From an uncultured Chloroflexota bacterium (lineage in GTDB: Bacteria; Chloroflexota; UBA11872), in assembly GCA_958296175.1 (NCBI GenBank), contig OY282448.1:655899-719898 (forward strand): 64,000 bases of DNA, in the 5' to 3' direction. Under the pieces are notes generated by a model. The model had not been told where the DNA came from. It searched no databases and saw nothing but the letters and a program-made list of their open reading frames with translations. How positions within the stretch are numbered: the first letter of the stretch is position 1; the number at the start of each line of letters is the position of its first letter. The position numbers and the translations under genes are program-made. Positions 51,214 through 59,873 of this stretch are shown piece by piece.

Positions 51214-51427
51214 AACCACTCCTCCATGTCCTGCACGTCCTGGCGCAAGCTTGGCAGTCCCCGCGCCCTCCGACAAGACCCCGGCGGCGGCGCGGGCGCG
51301 GGGCAGGGCCTGTTACAGGAGTGACGGTATGCCCGAATGCCGACGCGGGCGCGCGGGGGCAGGGCGGCGGCCTCGCGTTCGAGCCGCCGCCAGCGCGGGC
51401 GTCTGCCCCGGCGCGGCGGCGCGGGCG

Positions 51428-52429
51428 TCAGCCGACCAGACGCCGCCGCAGCCAGTCGGCGCGGCGGTATTGGCGCGACGCCGCGTCCAGGTCGCGCCGC
51501 GCGTCGGCGGCAAGCGTGAGGTGGGCGGCCTGCAGGCTGGCGGCGGCGTGGGCGGGCGTGCGGACGCCGACGATGGGCAGCACCAGGGGGTCGCGCAAGG
51601 TCCAGGCCAGCGCAACCTGGCTGACGGACGCGCCCATGGCCTGGCCGACCCGGCGGGCCGCCGCCAGCACGGCCGCGGCCTGGTTGGGGGCGGGGACGCC
51701 CAGCACGCGGGCGAACCCGCGCGAGCGCTGGCGGCGGGATTCCGCACCGGCGGAGTCGGTCAACACTCCTTGCGCCAGCGGGCTGTAGGCAATCAGCGTC
51801 ACCCCCAGCTCGTGACAGGCGTCCAGCACGCCGTTCGTCTCGGGCGCGCGCCGCAGCAGGCTGTAGGCCACCTGGTTCGACGTCAGCGGCACGCCCTCGG
51901 CGGCCAACAGCGCCTGCGCGCGCCGCATCTGGGCGGCCGTGAAGTTGCTCACGCCCAGGCCGCGCAGGCGTCCGTCGTGCACGGCGCGCGCCAGCCGCAG
52001 CAGCAGGCGCCGGTGCGGAATCGGGCCGTGCGGCCAGTGCACCTGATAGAGGTCGATCTGGTCCACGCCCAGCCGCGCCAGGCTGGCGTCGATGGCTGCG
52101 TCCACGCACCCCAGACGCCAGCGGCGGAGGGCTGGAAAGTACTTGGTGGCCACCACGGCCGGCCGCGGGTCGCCGGCGCGCAGCGCGCCGATCAGCCGCT
52201 CGGACTGGCCGCGGCCATAGATTTCGGCCGTATCCAGAAAGTCGGCGCCGGCGTCCAGCGCCGCGGCATAAGCGCCTGGAATGTCGGACGGCGCGCGGCC
52301 GTCCGGACCGCCGCTGGCCGCCGCCGCGCGCCATTGCCAGGTTCCCACCCCGATGGCGCCCACGCACAGGCCGGACGCGCCCAGCGCGCGCCGCGGGATG
52401 CGGCGGTCGACCGCTGCGCCTCCAGTCAC
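51428..52429 (-). CDS. Aldo/keto reductase
   Basis: 333 residues, AKR TIM barrel. Tetrad: Asp and Tyr in FLDTAEIYGRGQSE, Lys in VVATKYFPALRR, His in YQVHWPHGPI. NADPH-binding tail in VLPIVGVRTPAHAAASLQ. The N-terminus RRALGASGLCVGAIGVGTWQW is the usual AKR opening strand. It resembles plant-type/YdhF-like reductases that act on small aldehydes or sugars; no substrate can be named. Start GTG at 52429, only 17 bases from the 3' end of a tRNA-Arg gene on the same strand. Confidence 0.87.
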   Translation of the reverse strand: MTGGAAVDRRIPRRALGASGLCVGAIGVGTWQWRAAAASGGPDGRAPSDIPGAYAAALDAGADFLDTAEIYGRGQSERLIGALRAGDPRPAVVATKYFPALRRWRLGCVDAAIDASLARLGVDQIDLYQVHWPHGPIPHRRLLLRLARAVHDGRLRGLGVSNFTAAQMRRAQALLAAEGVPLTSNQVAYSLLRRAPETNGVLDACHELGVTLIAYSPLAQGVLTDSAGAESRRQRSRGFARVLGVPAPNQAAAVLAAARRVGQAMGASVSQVALAWTLRDPLVLPIVGVRTPAHAAASLQAAHLTLAADARRDLDAASRQYRRADWLRRRLVG

Positions 52430-52446
52430 GCGCCTGCGCCTTCAGG

Positions 52447-52520
52447 CGACCCCGAGAGGACTCGAACCTCCGACCTTGTGGTCCGCAACCACACGCTCTA
52501 TCCAACTGAGCTACGGGGTC
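52447..52520 (-). tRNA. tRNA-Arg, anticodon GCG
   Basis: Cloverleaf complete on the minus strand: acceptor GACCCCG / CGGGGTC, D arm GCTC...GAGC, anticodon stem TGTGG / CCACA with loop TTGCGGA (anticodon GCG, reads CGC/CGT), T arm GGAGG-TTCGAGT-CCTCT. 74 bases; CCA is not encoded. Most bacteria read CGN with anticodon ACG (inosine), so GCG is noteworthy. Confidence 0.93.
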
Positions 52521-52563
52521 AGGGACGCCAAGTCTAGCAACGGCGCCGCGGCCCGCCGGCGTG

Positions 52564-53280
52564 TCAGTCGGCGCGGGCGGCGCGGGCGGCGGCAGCCGCC
52601 GCAGGGTCGTGCGTCCCGACTCCCAGGCGTTCCAGCACGTGGGGGGCGGCCACGAAGATGACCAGGTCGGCGGCCGCGTGCAGCACGATGGCCGGCGCAA
52701 TCGACCCGAAGTGCGCGGCCGCGATCCCGAAGAGCAGGCCGCCCAGCGTGCCGAGCGCCAGGAACGAGGGGGGAAAGCGCCGGTCGAGCCCGTGGTGCAG
52801 GCCGAAGACCAGCGAGGTGACCACGACGGCCCAGGGCATGCCGATGAGATTCGCCAGGCCGAACAGGGCCGCGCCGCGAAAGAAGAGTTCCTCGGCCACG
52901 GGGTTGAGCACCAGGAAGAAGGGCAGGTCCAAGGCCAGCGCCGAGCGGCCGGGCGCCGCGCGCACGGGCCAGAGCCAGCGGCGGTAGGTCAGCGTCACCA
53001 GCAGCACGCCCGCAGCCCAGAGCGCGGTCAGCGCCCAGTCCGCGGGGCGCAGGTCGAGCGTCAGCCCGATGGCGGCGGGATCGATGCCGGCCACGCCGAT
53101 CCAGATGAACGGCGCGGCGATCAGTACGGCGACGCGCGTGGGCACGTCCCAGCGCATCCAGCGCCAGGAGTCGCGCCAGGTGGTGCGGGGCAGGCGCGGC
53201 GCGCGCGCCGCGGACGGCGCCGCATCCCGCGCACCCCCCGCGGCTGCGTCGTGGGTCACGACCTGTCCTTGCCTTTCCAT
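52564..53280 (-). CDS. CPBP-family intramembrane metalloprotease
   Basis: 238 residues. CPBP/Abi motifs: EELFFRGAALFG (about residue 130), FGLHHGLDRRF with paired His, and the later AIVLHAAADLVIF with the third His. About six hydrophobic helices. Relatives of Rce1; in bacteria they process or protect against peptides, but substrates are mostly unknown. The ~40-residue Ala/Arg-rich N-terminus and Ala-rich C-terminus are not conserved. ATG at 53280. Confidence 0.88.
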   Translation of the reverse strand: MERQGQVVTHDAAAGGARDAAPSAARAPRLPRTTWRDSWRWMRWDVPTRVAVLIAAPFIWIGVAGIDPAAIGLTLDLRPADWALTALWAAGVLLVTLTYRRWLWPVRAAPGRSALALDLPFFLVLNPVAEELFFRGAALFGLANLIGMPWAVVVTSLVFGLHHGLDRRFPPSFLALGTLGGLLFGIAAAHFGSIAPAIVLHAAADLVIFVAAPHVLERLGVGTHDPAAAAAARAARAD

Positions 53281-53488
53281 CGCCCCCCGCACGCCCGCAG
53301 CCGCGGGCCTACTGTGAATGCAACGGCGCGCTGGAGGCTATCGCCCCCCGCGCCCCCCGCAGCCGCGCCGCGCGTCATCCGTGGGCGGCCTGGCGCCCGA
53401 CACGCGCCGCACCGCCGCCTCGCGCGGGCCGCGGACAGAGAATCGGCCGCCGGATCGTGTCGTGCACCGGGATCGCCCCCCCCGTGCG

Positions 53489-54514
53489 CTACGCGCGGAA
53501 GGCCTCGGCGCCCGCCAGCCGCTCGCCGTACTGACGGTCGTAATAGGCCTGAAACTCGCCCTCCAGGATCGGTTCCCACCAGTCGGGCGACGCCAGGTAC
53601 CAGTCCACGGCGGCGTCCAGCGCGGCGCCGAAGTCGTAGCGCCGCTCCCAGCCCAAGGCGCGCAGCTTGGCCGCGTCCAGCGCGTAGTTCCAGTCGTGGC
53701 CGGTGCGGTCGGTCACGAAGTGAATGAGCGAGGGCGGCGCGCCGACGCGCGCGCAAATGCGCTGCGCCACCGTCAGGTTGTCGCAGTGGTTGTCGGCGGC
53801 CACGTTGTAGACCTCGCCAGGCTCGCCGCGTTCCAGCACGGTCAGGATGGCGCTGGCGTGGTCGTCCACGTGCAGGCGGTCGCGCTGCTGCGCCCCGCGG
53901 CCGTACAGCGGCAGCGGCTGGCCGCGGATGGCGTTGATGGTGAACAGCGGCACGGCCTTTTCGGGGTGCTGCCAGGGGCCGATGGTGTTGACGCCGCGCG
54001 TGATGCAGAGCGGAAACTGGTGCGTCTGCCAGGCGGCCAGCAGCATGAGGTCGCCGGCGGCCTTGGAGGCGGCATAGGGGTTGCGCGGCGCAAGCGCGTC
54101 GGTCTCGCGAAACGCGCCGCCGCGGGTCTCGCCGTACACCTCGTCGGTGCTCACGTGCACCGCCTTGGCAACGCCGGCCAGGCGCGCGGCCTCGAACAGC
54201 CGCTGCACGCCGAGGACGTTCGCATGCAGGAACGGCTCCACGTCCAGCAGCGAGCGGTCGACGTGCGTCTCGGCCGCAACGTTGACCAGCCAGCTCGCCC
54301 CCTGCAGCGCGGCGGCGGCGGTCGGCCGGTGGGCAATGTCCCCAACGATCAGCTCGCAGCCCGCGCCGTCCAGCCGGCGGCGGTCGCCCGCGTAGGTCAG
54401 CGCGTCCAGCACGCGCACCTGCCAGTCGGGGCGGTTGGCCCTGACGTGGCGCACGAAGTTGGCCCCAATGAACCCGGCGCCGCCGGCGACCAGCAGAATG
54501 GGGCGCGCGGACAT
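53489..54514 (-). CDS. rfbB: dTDP-glucose 4,6-dehydratase
   Basis: 341 residues. Extended SDR: NAD-binding VAGGAGFIGANFVRHV, active-site HVSTDEVYGE (Thr-Asp-Glu) and YAASKAAGD (Tyr, Lys), then GVNTIGPWQHPEKAVPLF and DRLHVDDHASA. It converts dTDP-glucose to dTDP-4-keto-6-deoxyglucose for deoxysugar or rhamnose synthesis. The rfbA, rfbC and rfbD genes are not in the window. ATG at 54514. Confidence 0.9.
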   Translation of the reverse strand: MSARPILLVAGGAGFIGANFVRHVRANRPDWQVRVLDALTYAGDRRRLDGAGCELIVGDIAHRPTAAAALQGASWLVNVAAETHVDRSLLDVEPFLHANVLGVQRLFEAARLAGVAKAVHVSTDEVYGETRGGAFRETDALAPRNPYAASKAAGDLMLLAAWQTHQFPLCITRGVNTIGPWQHPEKAVPLFTINAIRGQPLPLYGRGAQQRDRLHVDDHASAILTVLERGEPGEVYNVAADNHCDNLTVAQRICARVGAPPSLIHFVTDRTGHDWNYALDAAKLRALGWERRYDFGAALDAAVDWYLASPDWWEPILEGEFQAYYDRQYGERLAGAEAFRA

Positions 54515-54607
54515 GCGGGGGCCTCGGCACGGAGCGGTTCATCCTAGCAACAGGCAAACCGCGGAGGGCGTGACGCGCGGCCCCAGGCCCGGCCCCGGCC
54601 GCGGCGC

Positions 54608-56161
54608 TCAGGGGGGCGTCGGGTGGAGGTCCAGTTCGCGCCCGTCGGCCGCAACGGCGCGCAGCGCGAACGTCCAGGTTCCCCAGGTCGTGCCGTCGAT
54701 GCCCTCGGCGGGGCTGTCCAGCTCGACCTGCACGCGGTTCCAGCCAGCCTGCAGCTCGACGCGGTGCGTGCGGGTTTGGAAGTAGGCGCGGCGTCCCAGC
54801 GATTCCCAGGGGCCGCCGCCCACCCGCAGGCGCAGGTGATGCGCCCAGCCCAGTTCCAGCGAGACCGCGCCCGCCGCCTGGACGTGCAGCCAGGTTTGCG
54901 CCACGGCGACGGCAGGCCAGGTGACCGAGTTGTCGGCGGAGGCGGGCAGAAAGGCCAGCGCGAAGTCCACGAAGCCGTGCACGTCGGCCAGGGGGCGCCA
55001 GCGTGCGACGTGCCGCCCGCCGCTCCGCCAGGGTGAGTCGGGCGGATAGCCGCTCGCCTCCAGCCGCCAGTCGGGGTCGATCCGGTCGCCGCCGTCCGCC
55101 GCCGCGCGCAACGCGGCCGCGGCGTCGGGATGGAACGGCCCCAGCACCATCCAGCGCGGCGCGGCCGCGGGCGGGTCGGTGGCCTCATAGGGCAGCTCCG
55201 CGCCCTTCAGCAGCCCGTCCCAGGAGGGCAGCCGCACGAACGGCCGATGCGGTGGTTCCTGATACCAGTAGGCCGTGCTGCAAATGTCGTTCGCCATCGA
55301 CCCGAACCGCATCTGCACGGCGCGCCCGAACGGGATGGCGTCGGCGGCAAAGAACCGGTAGGCCGCCAGCGTGTGCCGCGCGAAGGGCGGGCCCAGGTCT
55401 TCTTGCGCGTAGTAGGGCACGCCTTGATCCAGATGGGTGGACGGGCGGTGCAGCACGCCGCCGTAGGACGCGCCGAAGGTGTCCTCGCCGCCTCCGCCGC
55501 GCAGATGCGCAAACGGCCCCTCGGGCGCGCCGGCCTCGTTGGCCGCGTAGATGTTCTCGGCCCCCGCGTGCGACCAGCGCGCGCGGTCGTCGCGCACGGC
55601 CACGCCGTAGTTGAAGCCCAAAAGCCAGCCGCGGCCCACCGCGTCCAGCACCAGATAGCCGCGCCCGTGCGCCTGGCAGGGAAACTCGCGCCGAAACTGC
55701 GCGTGAAACCGCAGCGGTTCGGTCAGCGACCCCGCCGGGTAGGCGTGCCAGTCCACGAACAGGATGATTCGCGGCGGGTCTACCGCCGGCCCCAGCTCGA
55801 CCTCGATGCGCGCCGACCGCTGGAAGGGCATGGGGAACGTGGCCGTGTAGCCGGAGTGGAATTGCGAGACGAGATAGCGCGAGTCGAGCGCGTAGGGCGG
55901 CAGCCCGTGCAGCTGGCCGAAGAAGTCGCCCAGCGGCGCTTCCACGGCCGGCGCGTCCGCCCCGTCCCAGTACATCCGCAGCACGATCTGCCGCTGATGC
56001 GCCGGGGTCGGCTGCCGCACGGTGGTGGCGAACAGCCGACGGATGCAGCCCGGCCCCTCCAGCTGCGCCAACGTCACCCGCTCGCCCGCCGGCAGCCGCC
56101 GATGCGTCAAAACCCGCCGCGGCGCCGCCCGCGCAGGCAACACAAGCCAAGCCGGATCCAT
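54608..56161 (-). CDS. DUF2961-family protein
   Basis: 517 residues. DUF2961 jelly-roll type: CIRRLFATTVRQPTP, RMYWDGADAPAVEAPLGDFFG (the characteristic DG...V.P.GDFF), then IILFVDWHAYPAG and a C-terminal beta-sandwich (VQVELDSPAEGIDGTTW). The family occurs with glycan-degrading genes, and recent members have been assigned as glycoside hydrolases (GH172); activity here is inferred only. No signal peptide. ATG at 56161; its 5' side is bordered by tandem repeat DNA. Confidence 0.82.
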   Translation of the reverse strand: MDPAWLVLPARAAPRRVLTHRRLPAGERVTLAQLEGPGCIRRLFATTVRQPTPAHQRQIVLRMYWDGADAPAVEAPLGDFFGQLHGLPPYALDSRYLVSQFHSGYTATFPMPFQRSARIEVELGPAVDPPRIILFVDWHAYPAGSLTEPLRFHAQFRREFPCQAHGRGYLVLDAVGRGWLLGFNYGVAVRDDRARWSHAGAENIYAANEAGAPEGPFAHLRGGGGEDTFGASYGGVLHRPSTHLDQGVPYYAQEDLGPPFARHTLAAYRFFAADAIPFGRAVQMRFGSMANDICSTAYWYQEPPHRPFVRLPSWDGLLKGAELPYEATDPPAAAPRWMVLGPFHPDAAAALRAAADGGDRIDPDWRLEASGYPPDSPWRSGGRHVARWRPLADVHGFVDFALAFLPASADNSVTWPAVAVAQTWLHVQAAGAVSLELGWAHHLRLRVGGGPWESLGRRAYFQTRTHRVELQAGWNRVQVELDSPAEGIDGTTWGTWTFALRAVAADGRELDLHPTPP

Positions 56162-56616
56162 ACAGCCAAGATACCGCGCTCCCCCCCAGCACCCCCGCCC
56201 CCCACCCCGTAGGTGGACTGTCCCCTCTCCCACTCGGTGGGAGAGGGTTAGGGTGAGGGTCTTCGCCGCAGGCCGCCCACGCTCCCCCCCCGTAGATGGA
56301 CAGTCCCCTCTCCCGCTCGGGTGGAGAGGCAACCCACAGTGCAGCAATTCAGGCCTCTGTCGGTCCCCTCTCCCACTCGGTGGGAGAGGGTTAGGGTGAG
56401 GGTCTTCGCCGCAGGCCGCCCACGCTCCCCCCCCCGTAGATGGACAGTCCCCTCTCCCGCTCGGGTGGAGAGGCAACCCACAGTGCAGCAATTCAGGCCT
56501 CTGTCGGTCCCCTCTCCCACTCGGTGGGAGAGGGTTAGGGTGAGGGTCTTCGCCACAGGCCGCCCCCGCTCCTCTGTTAACCTCAGCGCTCCCCGCCTCC
56601 CAGGCCCCACGCGCCC
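56162..56616. other. Intergenic region made of tandem repeats
   Basis: Almost all of it is the tandem repeat at 56221-56560. No promoter for either flanking gene could be singled out. Confidence 0.6.
56221..56560. repeat. Tandem 143/144-base repeat built on REP palindromes
   Basis: The word CCCTCTCCCACTCGGTGGG begins near 56222, 56365 and 56509. Each unit continues with AGAGGGTTAGGGTGAGGGTC, then CTTCGCCGCAGGCCGCCC, a C-rich run, and a second palindrome CCCTCTCCCGCTCGGG. Units are nearly identical; the third is truncated. Same REP family as 14718 and 21150. Confidence 0.85.
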
Positions 56617-57444
56617 ATGCCGTCACCGCCCGCCGACTGGCTGCACCCGCACGGCGGCGCCCAACCAGTCATCGACCCCGAAACGCACATGCGCACCCAA
56701 GCGGCGCGGCGCGGCGGCGACCCCGACGCGCGCTGCCCCGCCGTCGTCATGGGCGGCTTCATCCCGCCCATGCTCAACCCCATGCTGCAAGCCGCGCAGG
56801 CGCGCGCGTCCAAGCTTCACGCATCGCTGCACGTCGGCCGGCTGGACGGGCATGACGTGGGCGCCGCCCTGATTCCCATCGGCGCGGCGCGGTCGGTCAT
56901 GCTGCTGGAGGAACTGATCGCCCTGGGCGCGCGCACCGTCCTGATCGCCGGCGCCGTCGGGGCCTTGCGGCAGAACATCGGCCTGGGCGAGTACGTAGTC
57001 CCCACCAGCGCGCGGCGCGAAGAAGGCGCGTCGTACCACTACGCCCCGCCAGGCCGCCCGGCGCGCGCCGTCGGCGCGGCCGTGCGCGCGCTGGCCGCCG
57101 CCGCGCGCGCCAGCGGCCGCGCCGTGCACCTGGGACCCGTCTGGACCACCGACGCGCCCTACCGCGAGTTCAGCGGCAAAGTGCGCAGCTACGCCGCCGC
57201 CGGCGTGCTGGGCGTGGACATGGAAACCTCCGCCCTGATGGTCGTTGCCGAGTTCCGCCGCGTGGACCTGGGCCTGGTCCTGACCGTCAGCGACGTCGTC
57301 TGCCGCCCCGACTGGCCCAACATCTTCGGCACCGACGACTACCGCGCCAACTGCGCCCACACGGCTCGCGTCGTCGTCCACGCCGCCCGCCAACTGCTGC
57401 CGGAATCGAACCAGACAGGTACCCCGTCCGGGCGCCCATGCTAG
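56617..57444 (+). CDS. Nucleoside phosphorylase / nucleosidase-family protein
   Basis: 275 residues. PNP/UDP-phosphorylase fold: IPIGAARSVMLLEELIALGAR, VLIAGAVGALRQNIGLGEYVVP, and the signature GVDMETSALMVVAEF whose Met-Glu contacts the ribose. DVVCRPDWPNIFGTDDYRAN follows. Uridine phosphorylase or a close relative is the best guess, using phosphate to cleave nucleosides. ATG at 56617. Single gene right after the tandem repeat block. Confidence 0.85.
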   Translation: MPSPPADWLHPHGGAQPVIDPETHMRTQAARRGGDPDARCPAVVMGGFIPPMLNPMLQAAQARASKLHASLHVGRLDGHDVGAALIPIGAARSVMLLEELIALGARTVLIAGAVGALRQNIGLGEYVVPTSARREEGASYHYAPPGRPARAVGAAVRALAAAARASGRAVHLGPVWTTDAPYREFSGKVRSYAAAGVLGVDMETSALMVVAEFRRVDLGLVLTVSDVVCRPDWPNIFGTDDYRANCAHTARVVVHAARQLLPESNQTGTPSGRPC

Positions 57445-57531
57445 GCTTCTGCCCGGCGTAGCAGCCAACTCCCGACGCACGAGCGAGCGGGATCACGCGC
57501 AACGAGACCGCGGCCAGGGCAGACGCGCAGA

Positions 57532-57569
57532 TCAACATCGTGGAGGCCGCTCAACATCGTGGAGGCCGC
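57532..57569. repeat. Two 19-base tandem repeats
   Basis: TCAACATCGTGGAGGCCGC at 57532-57550 and 57551-57569, identical, in the gap before the lipoprotein gene. Confidence 0.75.
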
Positions 57570-57626
57570 GCCGATCGCTTCCCAGGGCGGCGCCGATGTC
57601 GTTGACACCGAAAGGACTGGGCGGGC

Positions 57627-58814
57627 ATGAAGCGGATAGTCATTGCGGTCGCCGCAGTAGCCGCAACTTTGTGGGCGTGTGTTCCGGACCAATCCTGCTC
57701 GAATCCGCCGCACATCCGGCGCACCACGAGTGCGGGCGCGTCAGTGCTTGGCGCCACTCGCCAGAATCCGATTGAGCTTGGGGACGTCGGGTCGTATGGA
57801 GTCTGGGACCTTCAGATCATCGACTTCTCTCAGACAGCAGACCTCGTTCAGGTCCGCCTTGCGGCAGAACACACGGGAACGGAAAGAGGCAGCAGCGCCG
57901 ATGTCAACGATCTGAAATTCTGCCTCGCTGGATCGATGCACACGTTGTATCTGGACTCCACGGATCAATACTCCGATGAGGGTCCCTCACCAGTGTTCGG
58001 CAAGGGGTACGGGGCGGAGCAAGTGCGGAATGGGTGGCTGACCTTCGAGAACGTCGCCGAAGGCGATGACGACTTCGTCCTTGCCGTCCGCGAAGCGTCG
58101 TCGATTCTCTCCCGCGACGCAGATTTTCTGTACTTGGAGTTGGAGTCCGGCGCCAACATCGTGCGCGACCGCTCCGAAGTGCAGCGGCCGACGGACACGG
58201 GAATAGATCTCGAGGACCCTGTCTCTCTTGGCGAAGAGGCCGTAACGTCGGCGTTTCGGATCGAGATCGTCGAATCGCATCTCGGTTCGGAGGCAGAGAG
58301 ACTTCTCAGTTCGACCAGCCTTTTCAACCCAGATCCTAGGCCCGGGAAGAAGTTCTTTCTGTTCGAACTGCGCGTGACGAATGTGGCACGAGGCAATTCT
58401 CCAGCTTCGATCTCCTCGTCACAGTTTTCTGCCGACGGTTTTAGCCAGACTGTCGCGGCTTTGATTGCTGGAACGGCAGGCAGCGGGTCCGGTGGTTCGG
58501 ACGTGACCAAAGGCGTGGCTGCCAACCCGTTCCTGGAATTGCCTGGGGAAAAGCTGGAAGTAACGCTGTATCAGGGAGGATCGTTCGATGGATGGATTCT
58601 CCTCGAGGTGGACGAAGAGACCGTTCCCCTGGTGGTCTACGATCCCAAGTTTGGTACCGGTATTCGCCCGGACGAGGATCGAAGGTATTTTTCTCTGACG
58701 TCCGAACCGGCGGCGGATAACGACGAGGACGATGGCGAGGACGACTCTTCGTCCTCGTCGGTCACGCCGGCCGCAAGCAATTCCGCATCGTCCCCAACCC
58801 AGCGGAACACGTAA
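57627..58814 (+). CDS. Lipoprotein with DUF4352-like beta domains
   Basis: 395 residues. Signal with LWAC (Cys at 18). Two regions resemble DUF4352/immunoglobulin-like lipoprotein domains: VWDLQIIDFSQTADLVQVRL (about residue 58) and AFRIEIVESHLGSEAERLL followed by KKFFLFELRVTNVARG (about 210-255), the second ending LEVTLYQGGSFDGWILLEV. The C-terminus is acidic and Ser-rich (DEDDGEDDSSSSS). The function is unknown; such proteins are surface or secreted. Base composition is less G+C-rich than in neighbours. ATG at 57627 with AAAGGA upstream. Confidence 0.75.
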   Translation: MKRIVIAVAAVAATLWACVPDQSCSNPPHIRRTTSAGASVLGATRQNPIELGDVGSYGVWDLQIIDFSQTADLVQVRLAAEHTGTERGSSADVNDLKFCLAGSMHTLYLDSTDQYSDEGPSPVFGKGYGAEQVRNGWLTFENVAEGDDDFVLAVREASSILSRDADFLYLELESGANIVRDRSEVQRPTDTGIDLEDPVSLGEEAVTSAFRIEIVESHLGSEAERLLSSTSLFNPDPRPGKKFFLFELRVTNVARGNSPASISSSQFSADGFSQTVAALIAGTAGSGSGGSDVTKGVAANPFLELPGEKLEVTLYQGGSFDGWILLEVDEETVPLVVYDPKFGTGIRPDEDRRYFSLTSEPAADNDEDDGEDDSSSSSVTPAASNSASSPTQRNT

Positions 58815-58835
58815 GTAGAGGGGAGATTCACAGCC

Positions 58836-59750
58836 GTGTCCACAGACGAGCGGCCCGCGGCGCGGGTGAACCGCTGCATCGAGCTGGTGCAGGCGGGGCA
58901 GCCGTTGTATTACGCCGGCGTGTCCGAGCCGTTGACGTATGCGCTGGGTCGGGAGCTGGCGCATACCTGGGCGGACTTCATTCTGATCGAGTACGAGCAT
59001 CACGGGCTGGACCCGCACGCCTTGACGGCCTGCATGCGCGGGATGCGGGATGCGGGGCCGACGCGCAGCGGGCATCGCACGCCCACGGTGCTGTGCACGC
59101 TGCCGGCCAACGGAATGACCGAGGCCGAGGTGCGCGCCAACGCCTGGCAGATGCGCCACATCCTGTCGGCCGGCGTGCACGGCCTGGTGCTCTGCCACAT
59201 GCGCACCCCCGAGGCCGCGCGCGCCTTCGTGGAATCCGCCCGCTATCCCACCAGCCGCCGCGGCCTGGACCGCGGCCTGGGCGAAGGCACGCGCGGCGTG
59301 GGCGGGCAGGCCGTCCCGGCGGATATCTGGGGCCTGGACCCGCAGGACTATGTGCGCCGCGCGGACGTCTGGCCGCTCGACCCCGACGGCGAGCTGCTGC
59401 TGGGCGTCAAGATCGAGGACCGCCACGGCGCGGCGCGCGCGCATGAGATTGCGGCCGTGCCCGGCCTGTTCTTCGGCGAATGGGGGCCGGGCGACATGGG
59501 GATTTCCTACGGACACCTGGGCGCCCACGACCCGCCCTACGGCGCGGACCTGGAACAGGCGCGCACGGCGGTTCAGTCCGCCTGCCAGGCCGCAGGCTTG
59601 CAGTTCCTCTGCAGCTGGAACGACCCGGCCATGGACGACGAGGCGCGGGTGCGCCACCTGCTGCACGCGGTGGGTGCCGGCATCGTCAGCGGCGGCGAGG
59701 GCCTGGCGCGCGCCGGCCGCGCCCTCACCAACCGCCAGATGCCCGCTTAG
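58836..59750 (+). CDS. HpcH/HpaI-family aldolase
   Basis: 304 residues, TIM-barrel class II (metal) pyruvate aldolase fold. IEYEHHGLDPHALTACMRGM holds the EH...D-type active-site helix, and LGVKIEDRHGAARAHEIA with FFGEWGPGDMGISYGHLG supply the metal-binding Glu and Asp. Members cleave 4-hydroxy-2-oxo acids to pyruvate and an aldehyde, or are related CoA lyases. GTG at 58836 with GAGGGGAG upstream. Neighbouring dehydrogenase and FMN reductase genes on the same strand could belong to the same catabolic route. Confidence 0.85.
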   Translation: MSTDERPAARVNRCIELVQAGQPLYYAGVSEPLTYALGRELAHTWADFILIEYEHHGLDPHALTACMRGMRDAGPTRSGHRTPTVLCTLPANGMTEAEVRANAWQMRHILSAGVHGLVLCHMRTPEAARAFVESARYPTSRRGLDRGLGEGTRGVGGQAVPADIWGLDPQDYVRRADVWPLDPDGELLLGVKIEDRHGAARAHEIAAVPGLFFGEWGPGDMGISYGHLGAHDPPYGADLEQARTAVQSACQAAGLQFLCSWNDPAMDDEARVRHLLHAVGAGIVSGGEGLARAGRALTNRQMPA

Positions 59751-59873
59751 CCTGCGCGGCCCCTCGGGGCGCGCGGTGCGGCACGGATGGACAGGCTGGG
59801 CAGGACGTAGGAGCGGCGGCGGGACCGCGTGGCAAGCTGGCGGCGTTGGTGCGTCCACCAGAGAGCGTGCGCG

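Noticed and set aside
52447..52520. The tRNA gene as a phage attachment site
   Set aside because: No integrase, no direct repeat of the tRNA 3' end and no foreign block beside it.
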